DNA of 32,139 bases from Massilia aquatica (GTDB lineage Bacteria > Pseudomonadota > Gammaproteobacteria > Burkholderiales > Burkholderiaceae_D): the NCBI RefSeq assembly GCF_011682045.1, contig NZ_VVIW01000042.1, forward strand, positions 1-32,139. Direction: 5' to 3'. Shown one piece after another: positions 24,261-32,083 of the stretch. Position 1 is the stretch's first letter, and every line of letters starts with the position of its first letter. The translations under genes and the position numbers were made by a program. The notes under the pieces were generated by a model, which did no database searches, had not been told where the DNA came from, and saw only the letters and a list, made by a program, of their open reading frames with translations.

Positions 24261-25768
24261 GCGACACCCCTGTCCATATCCAGTTTGCACTGATTTCACA
24301 CACCAATAACGGCAAGACCACCCTGGCGCGCACCCTGGTCGGGGTCGATGTGGGCGAGGTGCGCGATGCCGCCCATGTGACTGTCTTTGCCGAGTCGCAC
24401 CTGCTGCTCAAGACCACCGAGGGCGACACCTTGCAGCTGTGGGATACGCCCGGCTTCGGCGACTCGGTGCGCCTGCTCAAGCGGCTGGGCATGGCCGGCA
24501 ATCCGATCGGCTGGTTCCTGCGCGAAGTGCTGGACCGCTACCGCGACCGTCCGTTCTGGCTCAGCCAGCAAGCGCTGCGCACCGCGCGCGACGAGGCCGA
24601 TGTGGTGCTGTACCTGGTCAACTCGTCCGAGCATCCGCGCGACGCCGGCTACCTGCCGGCCGAGATGCGCATTCTGGAGTGGCTGGGCAAGCCGGTGGTG
24701 GTGCTGCTTAACCAGCTGGGGCCGCCGCGTCCGGCGCACGAAGAACAGCAGGAACAGACTGCCTGGAAACAGCACCTGGACCAGTACACGATCGTGCGCG
24801 ATGTGCTGGCGCTGGACGCCTTTGCCCGTTGCTGGGTGCATGAGCGCGTGTTTTACGAGGCGGTGGGCAAGCTGGTCGAGGAGCCCAAGCAGGCCGGTTA
24901 TGCGCGCCTGTTTGCGCTGTGGGAAGGCAATAACCGCGAACGTTTCCTGGAGGCGATGCGGATCACCAGCGCCCAACTGGCCGGCGCCGCGCGCGACAGC
25001 GAGCCGGTCGAGGCCGATGACAAGACCTTCCTCAAGTCGGCCATGAAAGCGGTCGGCCTGGGCAAGAGCGACCAGCAGCGGCAGGAGCGGGCGATGGGTT
25101 TGCTGGTGGAAAGGCTGAACCAGAACATTGCCGCTACCACCGGGCGGCTGCTGGCGCTGCATCAGCTCGATCCGAGCGAGGCGCCCAAAATCAATGCGCG
25201 CGTGAGCAAGAATTTCACCGTGCGCGCGCCGGTCGACCGTGCCCAGGCCGGCTTGCTGGGGGCGGTGGTGTCGGGCGCGGCGACGGGCTTGTCGGCCGAC
25301 CTGATGGCGGGCGGACTGACGTTTGGCGCGGGCGCCTTGCTCGGTGGCGTGGTGGGCGCGCTGACGGCGGCCGGGGCGGCCTGGGGTTTTAATACCAGCA
25401 CCGACCGCAACCGCACCACGATGCAGTTCGCCGACGATTTTTTGCACACCTTGCTGGTCAGTAGCATCCTGCGCTATCTGGCGGTGGCGCACTTCGGGCG
25501 CGGGCGCGGCAACTTCGTGGAAGGCGAGGCGCCGGCGTTCTGGCAGGCGGAAGTGGAGGGCGCGGTGGCGCAGCAGGCGCAGCGGCTGGCGGGTTTGTGG
25601 CAAGCGCTGCGCTCCGAGGGCGAGAGCGGCAAGGCGGCCGCGGATGTGGAGGCGATCGCGACGGAGGTGGCGCGCGCAACCCTGTCCAAGCTGTATCCGG
25701 GGGCGATGGAAGCAGGCACGGCTGGAGGGCTCAGCCCACAGCCCAGCCAATCATCGCGCCTGCGATGA
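24257..25768 (+). CDS. DUF3482 family GTPase-like protein
   Basis: The 503-residue protein has an N-terminal P-loop GTPase-like domain and a C-terminal DUF3482 region. The G1 motif reads SHTNNGKTT (residues 14-22), with Ser in place of the usual first Gly. G3 is DTPG at 63-66. The expected NKxD G4 motif is replaced by NQLG at 152-155, so nucleotide specificity is doubtful. A glycine- and alanine-rich hydrophobic segment at about 334-380 may insert into or contact the membrane. The gene is translationally coupled to the DUF2868 membrane protein. Its last 38 bases overlap the 3' end of a gene on the other strand. Confidence 0.87.
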   Translation: MSDTPVHIQFALISHTNNGKTTLARTLVGVDVGEVRDAAHVTVFAESHLLLKTTEGDTLQLWDTPGFGDSVRLLKRLGMAGNPIGWFLREVLDRYRDRPFWLSQQALRTARDEADVVLYLVNSSEHPRDAGYLPAEMRILEWLGKPVVVLLNQLGPPRPAHEEQQEQTAWKQHLDQYTIVRDVLALDAFARCWVHERVFYEAVGKLVEEPKQAGYARLFALWEGNNRERFLEAMRITSAQLAGAARDSEPVEADDKTFLKSAMKAVGLGKSDQQRQERAMGLLVERLNQNIAATTGRLLALHQLDPSEAPKINARVSKNFTVRAPVDRAQAGLLGAVVSGAATGLSADLMAGGLTFGAGALLGGVVGALTAAGAAWGFNTSTDRNRTTMQFADDFLHTLLVSSILRYLAVAHFGRGRGNFVEGEAPAFWQAEVEGAVAQQAQRLAGLWQALRSEGESGKAAADVEAIATEVARATLSKLYPGAMEAGTAGGLSPQPSQSSRLR

Positions 25769-26177
25769 GGATCACAGCGTAGGTGCATGCACGCCAGCGG
25801 CGCGCCATTTTTCGTTTTTCGCGCAGATCCGCGCGCGTCTTGCGCTCGACGGCGGTGTGCGTTTCCCAATGTTCGGGGGAGGTATAGCGATACAGCTTGT
25901 CGCCGTACACCCCCGCGCCGAGCATGGCGGCAAGCCGGAACATGGTCAGGATCAACTCTTTCGATGGTTCTTGCGCGTCGACCAGCCCGTGCGGGGTCAG
26001 ATGCAGCCCGGCGTCGCGCCGATCTTTCAATGCGACGGTGCAAAACGTCCTTCCGTTCCGGCTCCGCTTCTTTTCAACGCGCAGTTCCGGGCAGTCGCTG
26101 GCGCTGGCGAACCATTCGTCGGGGCCGATCGGCGTCTCCTTGAAACCCGCGCGGGCAATATACACATGGAAGCTCAT
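25731..26177 (-). CDS. Small uncharacterised protein with C-terminal membrane segment
   Basis: The 148-residue protein is not one I recognise. The N-terminal part reads like a small compact domain (FHVYIARAGFKETPIGPDEW), with YTSPEHWETH in the middle. A very basic stretch (RKTRADLREKRKMARRWR) precedes one hydrophobic helix at the C-terminus (about 131-147), so it may be tail-anchored with the bulk in the cytoplasm. A plausible promoter lies 36 bases upstream. The gene converges on the DUF3482 gene with a 38-base overlap of coding ends. Confidence 0.65.
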   Translation of the reverse strand: MSFHVYIARAGFKETPIGPDEWFASASDCPELRVEKKRSRNGRTFCTVALKDRRDAGLHLTPHGLVDAQEPSKELILTMFRLAAMLGAGVYGDKLYRYTSPEHWETHTAVERKTRADLREKRKMARRWRACTYAVILIAGAMIGWAVG

Positions 26178-26212
26178 CGGCGCTCTCGCTTTGGGTCTCT
26201 GTCTGGATTTGA

Positions 26213-26240
26213 TTTTTATCGAACAACGTGGCGGTGTAAA
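26213..26240 (-). promoter_or_regulatory. Possible sigma-70 promoter
   Basis: On the minus strand TTTACA (26235-26240) and TAAAAA (26213-26218) are separated by 16 bases and end 36 bases before the ATG at 26177. The surrounding 26178-26293 is AT-rich compared with the genes. On the plus strand the same stretch offers TAAAAT (26237-26242) but no matching -35. Confidence 0.35.
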
Positions 26241-26293
26241 ATGGCTTTTCTAATAATCTTTTTCCCGCTATTTATACCACCGAGTCCAGCCAA

Positions 26294-26569
26294 ATGAAAC
26301 TGTCCCCTTTAGAGCGCGAAAACCTGCTGGCCCCGCTGGTGATCGGCGCTGTTATCGGACTCGCTTGCGCGCTCAGCGTCGCGAGTATTAGCCCGGATCA
26401 GTATATGGCAGGGGTCGAGACACAGGGACGGCCGCTGCACGAGATCCTGCTGGCATTTTTTATCGGCGTGAATGTCGCCTTCATTCCGTTTGGCGTCATC
26501 CCGGTGTTGATTTCCAGGGTATATGCAAAAATACACGCCGACGCCGGGTCGGGCCCGGCATCGTCGTAA
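26294..26569 (+). CDS. Small protein with two predicted membrane helices
   Basis: The 91-residue protein is unrecognised. Hydrophobic helices lie at about 12-32 (LAPLVIGAVIGLACALSVAS) and 50-75 (LLAFFIGVNVAFIPFGVIPVLI), joined by a short polar loop containing SPDQYMAGVETQGRP. No Shine-Dalgarno precedes the ATG. It is followed after 12 bases by the first of two paralogous genes on the same strand and may share their transcript. Confidence 0.6.
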   Translation: MKLSPLERENLLAPLVIGAVIGLACALSVASISPDQYMAGVETQGRPLHEILLAFFIGVNVAFIPFGVIPVLISRVYAKIHADAGSGPASS

Positions 26570-26581
26570 AGGAACGCTTGC

Positions 26582-26887
26582 ATGCACGATGACAGGGCTG
26601 CCTGGGGCGAGTTAATCAGCCGTTTTCCCGGCGATTTTACTTTTCGTGGCACCATCCTGCGGGTGCTGCCCTTGGCGCTTGCCGAGTTCACGGCCATGGC
26701 CGCCGGCAAATGGACGCTCGACGATGTCGAGATACTGGGCAGCGTCAGCGCCGATGGCGAGCTTGGGACCTTGTCGTTTATTCCAGGCGCGGCCAGCCGG
26801 TGTGAGGACGGTACGCCGGCCGGCGGCTTCACCTACGTCTATTCGCTCGGGAATATGGCCCTGGTGAGCACGCGCTGTTTGCCATGA
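26582..26887 (+). CDS. Uncharacterised protein, paralogue A of a tandem pair
   Basis: The 101-residue protein belongs to no family I recognise. It has a Shine-Dalgarno (AAAGGA) upstream and no signal peptide or membrane helix. The core aligns with the next gene: LPLALAEFTAMAAGKWTLDD, then VEILGSVSADGELGTLSFIP, then TYVYSLGNMALVST. The stop overlaps the start of paralogue B as ATGA (26884-26887), so the two proteins are probably made together and may pair. Function unknown. Confidence 0.68.
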   Translation: MHDDRAAWGELISRFPGDFTFRGTILRVLPLALAEFTAMAAGKWTLDDVEILGSVSADGELGTLSFIPGAASRCEDGTPAGGFTYVYSLGNMALVSTRCLP

Positions 26888-27261
26888 AAGGCAAGCGCGG
26901 GAAGAATCTGCCGATACCCCGCAGCGCGGCGGACCATGCCGAAGCCACGCGCATCTGGCTGTATACGTCCCCGGCGGAGTTCATTTTGCATGGGTGCATG
27001 CTGCCAGTGTTCCCGCTGGCATTGGCCGAATTTAAGGCATTCTCGAAAGACGCCTGGCCGCTCGAAAATTATTCGATCACTGGCGCCATGAGCGAGGACC
27101 GGCGGTATGGCGCGGTATCCTTCGTGCCGGATGAGTCCTGCGTGAGCGCGGAAGGGGTGTTCGACTTTGCTGCCGGGGGACGGTATTGGAATGGGAGGGG
27201 AGTGACCTACGTCTACTCGCTGGCCGATCGTGTGCTGGTGAATTCGACCTATACGCGTTGA
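26884..27261 (+). CDS. Uncharacterised protein, paralogue B of a tandem pair
   Basis: The 125-residue protein is a diverged copy of the preceding gene product. Matching blocks are FPLALAEFKAFSKDAWPLEN, YSITGAMSEDRRYGAVSFVP and VTYVYSLADRVLVNST. It has a longer basic N-terminus (KGKRGKNLPIPRSAADH) and an insert of about 12 residues before the last block. No signal peptide or membrane helix is seen. It is the last gene before a terminator that faces the other way. Confidence 0.68.
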   Translation: MKGKRGKNLPIPRSAADHAEATRIWLYTSPAEFILHGCMLPVFPLALAEFKAFSKDAWPLENYSITGAMSEDRRYGAVSFVPDESCVSAEGVFDFAAGGRYWNGRGVTYVYSLADRVLVNSTYTR

Positions 27262-27297
27262 GTGGCGGCGAGGAGGGACGGGCCGGCGCAGGTGGAT

Positions 27298-27323
27298 AAA
27301 AAAGGCCCGGATTAACCGGGCCT
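27298..27323 (-). terminator. Rho-independent terminator of the TonB receptor gene
   Basis: AGGCCCGG (27303-27310) and CCGGGCCT (27316-27323) form a perfect 8-bp stem with a 5-base loop. On the minus strand the stem is followed by a run of T residues (27298-27303), placing it 34 bases after the receptor stop codon. There is no T-run on the plus-strand side. Confidence 0.9.
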
Positions 27324-27356
27324 GCATTGCTACTTGATCCGCTGAGCGCTGCCCGA

Positions 27357-29489
27357 TCAGAAAACGTATTGCGCGCTCACGCCCGCCAGCCAGTTGCGCT
27401 GCGGCGCCGCTTCATAAAAGCGCTTGTTGGCGTCGCCGACGATGACCGATCCCACATAGCGGCGATCGCTCAGGTTATTGACGCGCACGAACTGCTTCAG
27501 GCGCCATCCACCCAATGACTGTTTCGCCTGGAAGCGGGCGTTGATGATCGCGTAGCCCGGAGCGGCGATATCGGCATTGGCGTCGTCAGCGTAGATTTTG
27601 CCGCTGGCGATGGTTTCCAGCGCGGCGCCAACGCCATCGTCGCTGCTCTTCCATGCCAGTTCACCGAACAGGTTGGCTTTCGGCACGCCCGGCAAGCGGC
27701 TGCCGGCTGCAACGTTGCCGAAGCCTTGCTCGTAAGTGGCGTTCAAGGCGGTCATGGCCAGGCGGCCGCTGAAACCGGCGCCAAAGTTGCTGTCGAGCGA
27801 GACTTCCGCGCCCCGGCGCAGGGTTTCACTGGCATTGCGGTAGCTGGTGCGTCCGCCGCCGGCAATGTCGACCACCAGCTCGTCGCTGGTTTTTACCTGG
27901 AACAAGGCCGCATTGATGCGTGTATTGCTGCCGAGATAAGCTTTCACGCCCGCTTCCACGTGCGTGCTGGTGGCGGGCTTGAGCGCAAAATTGAAGCCCG
28001 CGCCTGCACCTGAGTAGAACAGCTCGTTCAAGGTCGGCGCCTCAAAACCGCGCGCCGCGCTGGCGTACACATTCACGGTTGGCGAGATCTTGTAGAGCGC
28101 ACCGAGCACGGGCGTGGTGTGGCGGAAGCTGACGCCGCCGCTGTCGTTGCCGTTGGTAACGAAGCGATCGTCCACGCTGACTTTCATGCGGCTGTGGCGC
28201 AGCCCGGCGCTCAAGACCCAGTCGCCGCCTTGCCATTCGGCCTGCGCATACGGATCGAGGCTGGACACGGTATTGCTTTCATCGCGGCGCGGCTTGCCCT
28301 GCAGGCCGAACTGGTTGCCGATGAAATTCTCAAACCCCTGGCGCTGGTCGGTGGAACGGCCGTAGTCGATGCCAACGGTGGTGCTCAGCTTGCCGCCGGC
28401 GAAGTTGCGCACGCTGAGCCAGTTGATGTCGGCGCCATAAAAGTCACGGTCGAAGTCGACCACGCCGCCGGACTGGCTGGCGGGCGTCTGCACGAATTTG
28501 GAAAATGCCTGGTACTGGATGACCTGGCGATTGCCGCCGTACACCATCGCACGCAGCGTGTCGTCGCCCAGGCGCTGCTCGAAGGCGGCGCCGGCTTGCT
28601 TGTGGTCGATGCTTTTGCGCGTGTCGTAGCGGTCGGCAATGGTGCGTTTCGGATTCTGCGTATCGGTGGCATCGGTCTCGCCGGCGCGTGGATCGCGCTG
28701 GTAGGTGGCCCAGGTCACGCCAAGCGGATCTTGCGTGTCGTCCTGGCTCAGGGCGCTGGCGGTCAGGGTCAGCTTGCTGGTGCTGGTCGGCGCCATGGTC
28801 AGCTTGGCGAAGCTCTGGTCACGCGTGGCGGCGCTGTGGGCGCGGTAGCCGTCGGTCTCGAAGCGGGAGGTGTCGATCACGTAGCCGATGCCCTTGGTTT
28901 CGCCCTGGGCGTTGAGGTCGATCTTGCGGGTACCGTCGCTGCCGCCGATGACGCTGCCTTCCACGCTCGGCCGGCCCTGGCCGTCGCGCGTGAACAGCTG
29001 GACGGTTCCGCCGGAATGGTTGCCGTAGATGGCAGAGAAGGGCCCGCGCAAGACTTCGATGCGTTCCGCCATGTCCAGGTTGAAGGTTGCCGCTTGACCC
29101 TGTCCGTCGGGCATGGTTGCCGGGATGCCGTCGGCAATCAGGCGCACGCCGCGCACGCCGAAGGCCGAGCGCGCCCCGAAGCCGCGCGAGGAAATCTGCA
29201 GGTCCTGCGCATAATTCTGGCGGTTCTGGGCCACCAGGCCCGGTACGGCCGAGAGCGATTCGGACGCGTTGACGCGCAGCTGGCCGTCACGGATGCGGGC
29301 GGCGTCGAGCACGTCGATGGCTGCCGGCAAGTCGAAACTGGTGTGCGCGACCCGGCTTCCGCTGATGACGACCACATCGGCCAGCGGCGCGTTGGCCGGC
29401 GCATCCGGTGCGGCTGCCGCTGCCGCGCCTGCCGCGCCGAGCGCGAACAAGGTGGCGATGTCATTCAGGTGAAACGGGTGCTGCTTCAT
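27357..29489 (-). CDS. pqqU: TonB-dependent receptor, YncD/PqqU-like (probable PQQ uptake)
   Basis: The 710-residue TonB-dependent outer-membrane receptor closely resembles what I recall of E. coli YncD, since renamed PqqU for its role in PQQ uptake. Shared blocks include QNRQNYAQDLQISSRGFG (89-106), DGIPATMPDGQGQ (120-132), VLRGPFSAIYGN, YDTRKSI, RGFEAPTLNEL, and YVGSVIVGDANKRFYE close to the C-terminus, which ends in Phe as usual for barrels. A signal peptide covers about residues 1-27 and a TonB-box-like DVVVIS lies at 38-43. Twelve extra codons are possible to 29525, but CCGGAGAACCC before ATG 29489 decides the start. It is divergent from an ExaC-type dehydrogenase. Substrate is inferred, not shown. 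Confidence 0.82.
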   Translation of the reverse strand: MKQHPFHLNDIATLFALGAAGAAAAAAPDAPANAPLADVVVISGSRVAHTSFDLPAAIDVLDAARIRDGQLRVNASESLSAVPGLVAQNRQNYAQDLQISSRGFGARSAFGVRGVRLIADGIPATMPDGQGQAATFNLDMAERIEVLRGPFSAIYGNHSGGTVQLFTRDGQGRPSVEGSVIGGSDGTRKIDLNAQGETKGIGYVIDTSRFETDGYRAHSAATRDQSFAKLTMAPTSTSKLTLTASALSQDDTQDPLGVTWATYQRDPRAGETDATDTQNPKRTIADRYDTRKSIDHKQAGAAFEQRLGDDTLRAMVYGGNRQVIQYQAFSKFVQTPASQSGGVVDFDRDFYGADINWLSVRNFAGGKLSTTVGIDYGRSTDQRQGFENFIGNQFGLQGKPRRDESNTVSSLDPYAQAEWQGGDWVLSAGLRHSRMKVSVDDRFVTNGNDSGGVSFRHTTPVLGALYKISPTVNVYASAARGFEAPTLNELFYSGAGAGFNFALKPATSTHVEAGVKAYLGSNTRINAALFQVKTSDELVVDIAGGGRTSYRNASETLRRGAEVSLDSNFGAGFSGRLAMTALNATYEQGFGNVAAGSRLPGVPKANLFGELAWKSSDDGVGAALETIASGKIYADDANADIAAPGYAIINARFQAKQSLGGWRLKQFVRVNNLSDRRYVGSVIVGDANKRFYEAAPQRNWLAGVSAQYVF

Positions 29490-29523
29490 GGGTTCTCCGG
29501 AGGTATGTTTAGCGTCGGTACGC

Positions 29524-29529
29524 AATATA
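29524..29529 (-). promoter_or_regulatory. Possible -10 element for the TonB receptor
   Basis: The minus strand reads TATATT 34 bases before the receptor ATG. The -35 region at 17-base spacing (CTGCAG) is poor, so an activator may be needed. The rest of the divergent gap 29490-29700 holds no promoter for the dehydrogenase that I can call with confidence. Confidence 0.3.
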
Positions 29530-29700
29530 CGCGGGCAGTATGAATCCTGCAGCGAGCACGCGTAATGTGCGCCAAAGCACCAACGAAAGGACTAGCCTGT
29601 GGGTAGCCGTGACAGTTTCTTTGCGTTTGCGCAGGTACTTGTTTTGATGTGCGTCTACGCTTGGATTCCCGGTACATAACCATAAAAGGAAGAGGACGAC

Positions 29701-31221
29701 ATGAATCTCGCAGATATCAGCAAGCTGGGCGTAGCCAACCCGTTCAAGCAACGCTACGACAATTACATTGGTGGAAAATTTGTTGCGCCGGTCAAGGGCG
29801 AATATTTCGGTAACGTCACGCCGATCACCGGGCAGGTGTTTTGCGAGGTGGCCCGCTCGAGCGCGGAAGATATCGAGCTGGCGCTCGATGCCGCCCATGC
29901 CGCCAAGGAAGCCTGGGGCAAGACCTCGCAGGCCGAGCGCGCGAATATCCTCAATAAAATTGCCGACCGCATGGAGCAGAACCTCAGCTTGCTGGCCACG
30001 GCGGAGACCATCGACAACGGCAAGCCGATCCGCGAGACCACCGCGGCCGACATTCCGCTGGCGATCGACCATTTCCGCTACTTTGCCGGCTGCATCCGCG
30101 CGCAGGAAGGCTCGGTCGCGCAGATCGACCACGAAACGTACGCGTATCACTTCCATGAGCCACTGGGCGTGGTCGGGCAGATCATCCCGTGGAACTTTCC
30201 GATCCTGATGGCCGTGTGGAAGCTGGCCCCGGCGTTGGCTGCGGGCAACTGCGTGGTGTTGAAGCCCGCCGAGCAGACCCCGGCCTCGATCCTGGTGCTC
30301 ATCGAGCTGATCGGCGACCTGTTGCCGCCGGGCGTGCTCAATATTGTCAACGGTTATGGGCTGGAGGCGGGCAAGCCATTGGCCTCGAGTAAGCGCATCG
30401 CCAAAATCGCCTTCACGGGCGAGACCGGTACCGGCCGCCTGATCATGGGATACGCGGCGCAAAACCTGATTCCGGTCACCCTGGAATTGGGCGGCAAGTC
30501 ACCGAATATCTTCTTTGCCGACGTGATGGATGCGGACGACGCGTTTTTCGACAAATGCCTGGAAGGCTTTGCCATGTTCGCGCTGAACCAGGGCGAGGTA
30601 TGTACCTGTCCGTCGCGCGTGTTGATCCAGGAATCCATCTACGACAAATTCATTGCGCGCGCACTGGAACGGGTGGCGGCGATCAAGCAGGGCAATCCGC
30701 TTGATGCCTCGACCATGCTCGGCGCCCAGGCATCGCAGGAGCAGCTGGAGAAAATCCTGTCCTACCTCGATATCGGCAAGCAGGAGGGCGCCGAGCTGCT
30801 GACGGGCGGTGCGCGCAATATGCAGCCGGGCGACATGAAGGACGGTTATTACGTGCAGCCGACGGTGTTCAAGGGCGATAACAAGATGCGCATCTTCCAG
30901 GAAGAGATTTTCGGTCCCGTGGTGGCGGTCACCACCTTTACCGATGAAGCGGACGCCCTGCGCATTGCCAACGATACCTTGTACGGGCTGGGTGCAGGTT
31001 TGTGGACGCGGGATGGCTCGCGTGCGTTCCGGGTCGGCCGCGCCATTGAGGCAGGGCGCGTGTGGACTAATTGCTATCACCTGTATCCGGCCCATGCGGC
31101 TTTCGGCGGGTACAAGCAATCGGGCATCGGGCGCGAAAATCACAAGATGATGCTCGACCATTACCAGAAGACCAAGAACCTGCTGGTCAGCTATAACCCG
31201 AACGCGATGGGCTTCTTTTAA
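29701..31221 (+). CDS. exaC: NAD-dependent aldehyde dehydrogenase (AldB/ExaC type)
   Basis: The 506-residue aldehyde dehydrogenase oxidises acetaldehyde or similar short aldehydes to acids in the cytoplasm. The sequence follows E. coli AldB and Pseudomonas ExaC closely: [19 protein letters not shown] at the N-terminus, [15 protein letters not shown] for cofactor binding, [12 protein letters not shown] with general base E262, and [11 protein letters not shown] with nucleophile C301 (a second Cys at 303). The C-terminus is [17 protein letters not shown] then [12 protein letters not shown]. The ATG has AGGA and GAGG upstream. It is followed by a DUF779 gene, a common pairing. ExaC acts after a PQQ-dependent ethanol dehydrogenase in Pseudomonas, which makes the divergent PqqU-like receptor notable. 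The choice between exaC and aldB is nominal. Confidence 0.92.
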   Translation: MNLADISKLGVANPFKQRYDNYIGGKFVAPVKGEYFGNVTPITGQVFCEVARSSAEDIELALDAAHAAKEAWGKTSQAERANILNKIADRMEQNLSLLATAETIDNGKPIRETTAADIPLAIDHFRYFAGCIRAQEGSVAQIDHETYAYHFHEPLGVVGQIIPWNFPILMAVWKLAPALAAGNCVVLKPAEQTPASILVLIELIGDLLPPGVLNIVNGYGLEAGKPLASSKRIAKIAFTGETGTGRLIMGYAAQNLIPVTLELGGKSPNIFFADVMDADDAFFDKCLEGFAMFALNQGEVCTCPSRVLIQESIYDKFIARALERVAAIKQGNPLDASTMLGAQASQEQLEKILSYLDIGKQEGAELLTGGARNMQPGDMKDGYYVQPTVFKGDNKMRIFQEEIFGPVVAVTTFTDEADALRIANDTLYGLGAGLWTRDGSRAFRVGRAIEAGRVWTNCYHLYPAHAAFGGYKQSGIGRENHKMMLDHYQKTKNLLVSYNPNAMGFF

Positions 31222-31237
31222 CCGTAGGGAGTATTGC

Positions 31238-31621
31238 ATGGGTGAGGCGCTATCACGCGTGGTCGCAACCGATGCCGCGCGCGCAATGATCGACGAGTTG
31301 CGCGCGCGGCATGGGCCGGTCATGTTCTTTCAGTCGGGCGGCTGCTGCGACGGCAGCGCCCCGATGTGCTATCCGGACGGTGAATTCAATATCAGCGATA
31401 CCGATGTGTATGTCGGCGAGATCAACGGCGCCGCCTTCTATATGGGAAGGGAGCAATTCGCCTACTGGGAACATACGCAGCTGATCATCGACGTTGTCAC
31501 AGGGAACGGCGGCATGTTCTCGCTGGACAATGGAACAGGACGGCGCTTCCTCACCCGCTCCCGGCTCTTCTCGGATGCCGAGTTCGCTGACCTGGCAGCC
31601 GTCCATATAGGGCCCCCGTGA
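31238..31621 (+). CDS. DUF779 domain-containing protein
   Basis: The 127-residue protein matches DUF779, a small family often encoded just after acetaldehyde-type aldehyde dehydrogenases. The conserved cysteine cluster SGGCCDGSAPMCYP (C36, C37, C44) suggests metal or thiol chemistry. VYVGEINGAAFYM and FSLDNGTGRRFLTRSRLF are further family features. It starts 16 bases after the dehydrogenase stop with GTAGGGAG upstream, so the two are probably one transcript. The biochemical role is unknown. Confidence 0.88.
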   Translation: MGEALSRVVATDAARAMIDELRARHGPVMFFQSGGCCDGSAPMCYPDGEFNISDTDVYVGEINGAAFYMGREQFAYWEHTQLIIDVVTGNGGMFSLDNGTGRRFLTRSRLFSDAEFADLAAVHIGPP

Positions 31622-31693
31622 CACATAAATGCGTGTATTCGTGAGCGTGGCGTCGGTTCCACGCGACGAATTGTGTAGCTTCTACGAAAGTTC

Positions 31694-31723
31694 TTGCCAG
31701 CGGGGAGAGGGCTTTGCTATAGT
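31694..31723 (+). promoter_or_regulatory. rRNA operon promoter P1 candidate
   Basis: TTGCCA (31694-31699) and TATAGT (31718-31723) are separated by 18 bases, about 360 bases before the 16S gene. A perfect 9-bp inverted repeat brackets the -10 element. The stretch 31622-32083 has no gene and is the promoter and leader region of the rRNA operon. Confidence 0.55.
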
Positions 31724-31736
31724 TCGCCTCCCCGCT
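31699..31736. repeat. Perfect 9-bp inverted repeat around the P1 -10 element
   Basis: AGCGGGGAG (31699-31707) and its exact reverse complement CTCCCCGCT (31728-31736) are separated by 20 bases that contain TATAGT. No T-run follows, so it does not look like a terminator. It could be an operator or a structural element controlling the rRNA promoter. Confidence 0.8.
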
Positions 31737-31810
31737 GAAACGCTAGCGAAATCAAGTAGTTGCAGGACAGTCCAGGGGCGTTTCGAAAGAAGCGACGTAA
31801 CAAAAAGAGG

Positions 31811-31839
31811 TTGACGAGAAACGCGAAACGCTGCATAAT
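31811..31839 (+). promoter_or_regulatory. rRNA operon promoter P2 (strong sigma-70)
   Basis: TTGACG (31811-31816) and CATAAT (31834-31839) are separated by an ideal 17 bases, each one base from consensus. Transcription would start about 240 bases before the 16S gene, upstream of boxA. Confidence 0.8.
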
Positions 31840-31903
31840 CTCACCTCTCTGCTGCAACGAACACAACGCTTCGTAGCAAACGGCAGAAGGTAGTACAGAA
31901 CAA

Positions 31904-31919
31904 GTTCTTTAACAATTAA
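31904..31919 (+). promoter_or_regulatory. boxA-type rRNA antitermination element
   Basis: GTTCTTTAACAATTAA matches the boxA-containing leader found before 16S genes in betaproteobacteria, where NusB/NusE assemble the antitermination complex. GTGTGGGC (boxC-like) follows at about 31930. Confidence 0.75.
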
Positions 31920-32083
31920 CAGTCGATAAGTGTGGGCGTTTGATGAAGGTGCCAACGAAGCGTAAGCGACGTTGAATACTTAAATTATCAAATGTTCACA
32001 AAAAAGAAACATGGCGCATCGAAAGATGAGCTTGTCAGTATTTTGAGTGAGCGATCTGTCCGCAAGGACATTAAACAGAGATT

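Noticed and set aside
28119-29543. Plus-strand open frame of 474 codons opposite the PqqU-like receptor
   Set aside because: Shadow frame; no motifs and no ribosome binding site.
29530-29700. Sigma-54 type -24/-12 promoter before the aldehyde dehydrogenase
   Set aside because: I looked because such genes are sometimes sigma-54 controlled, but no GG-N10-GC element with good context was found.
31629-31814. Small plus-strand ORF in the rRNA leader
   Set aside because: It overlaps the promoter elements and inverted repeat; translation shows no family features.
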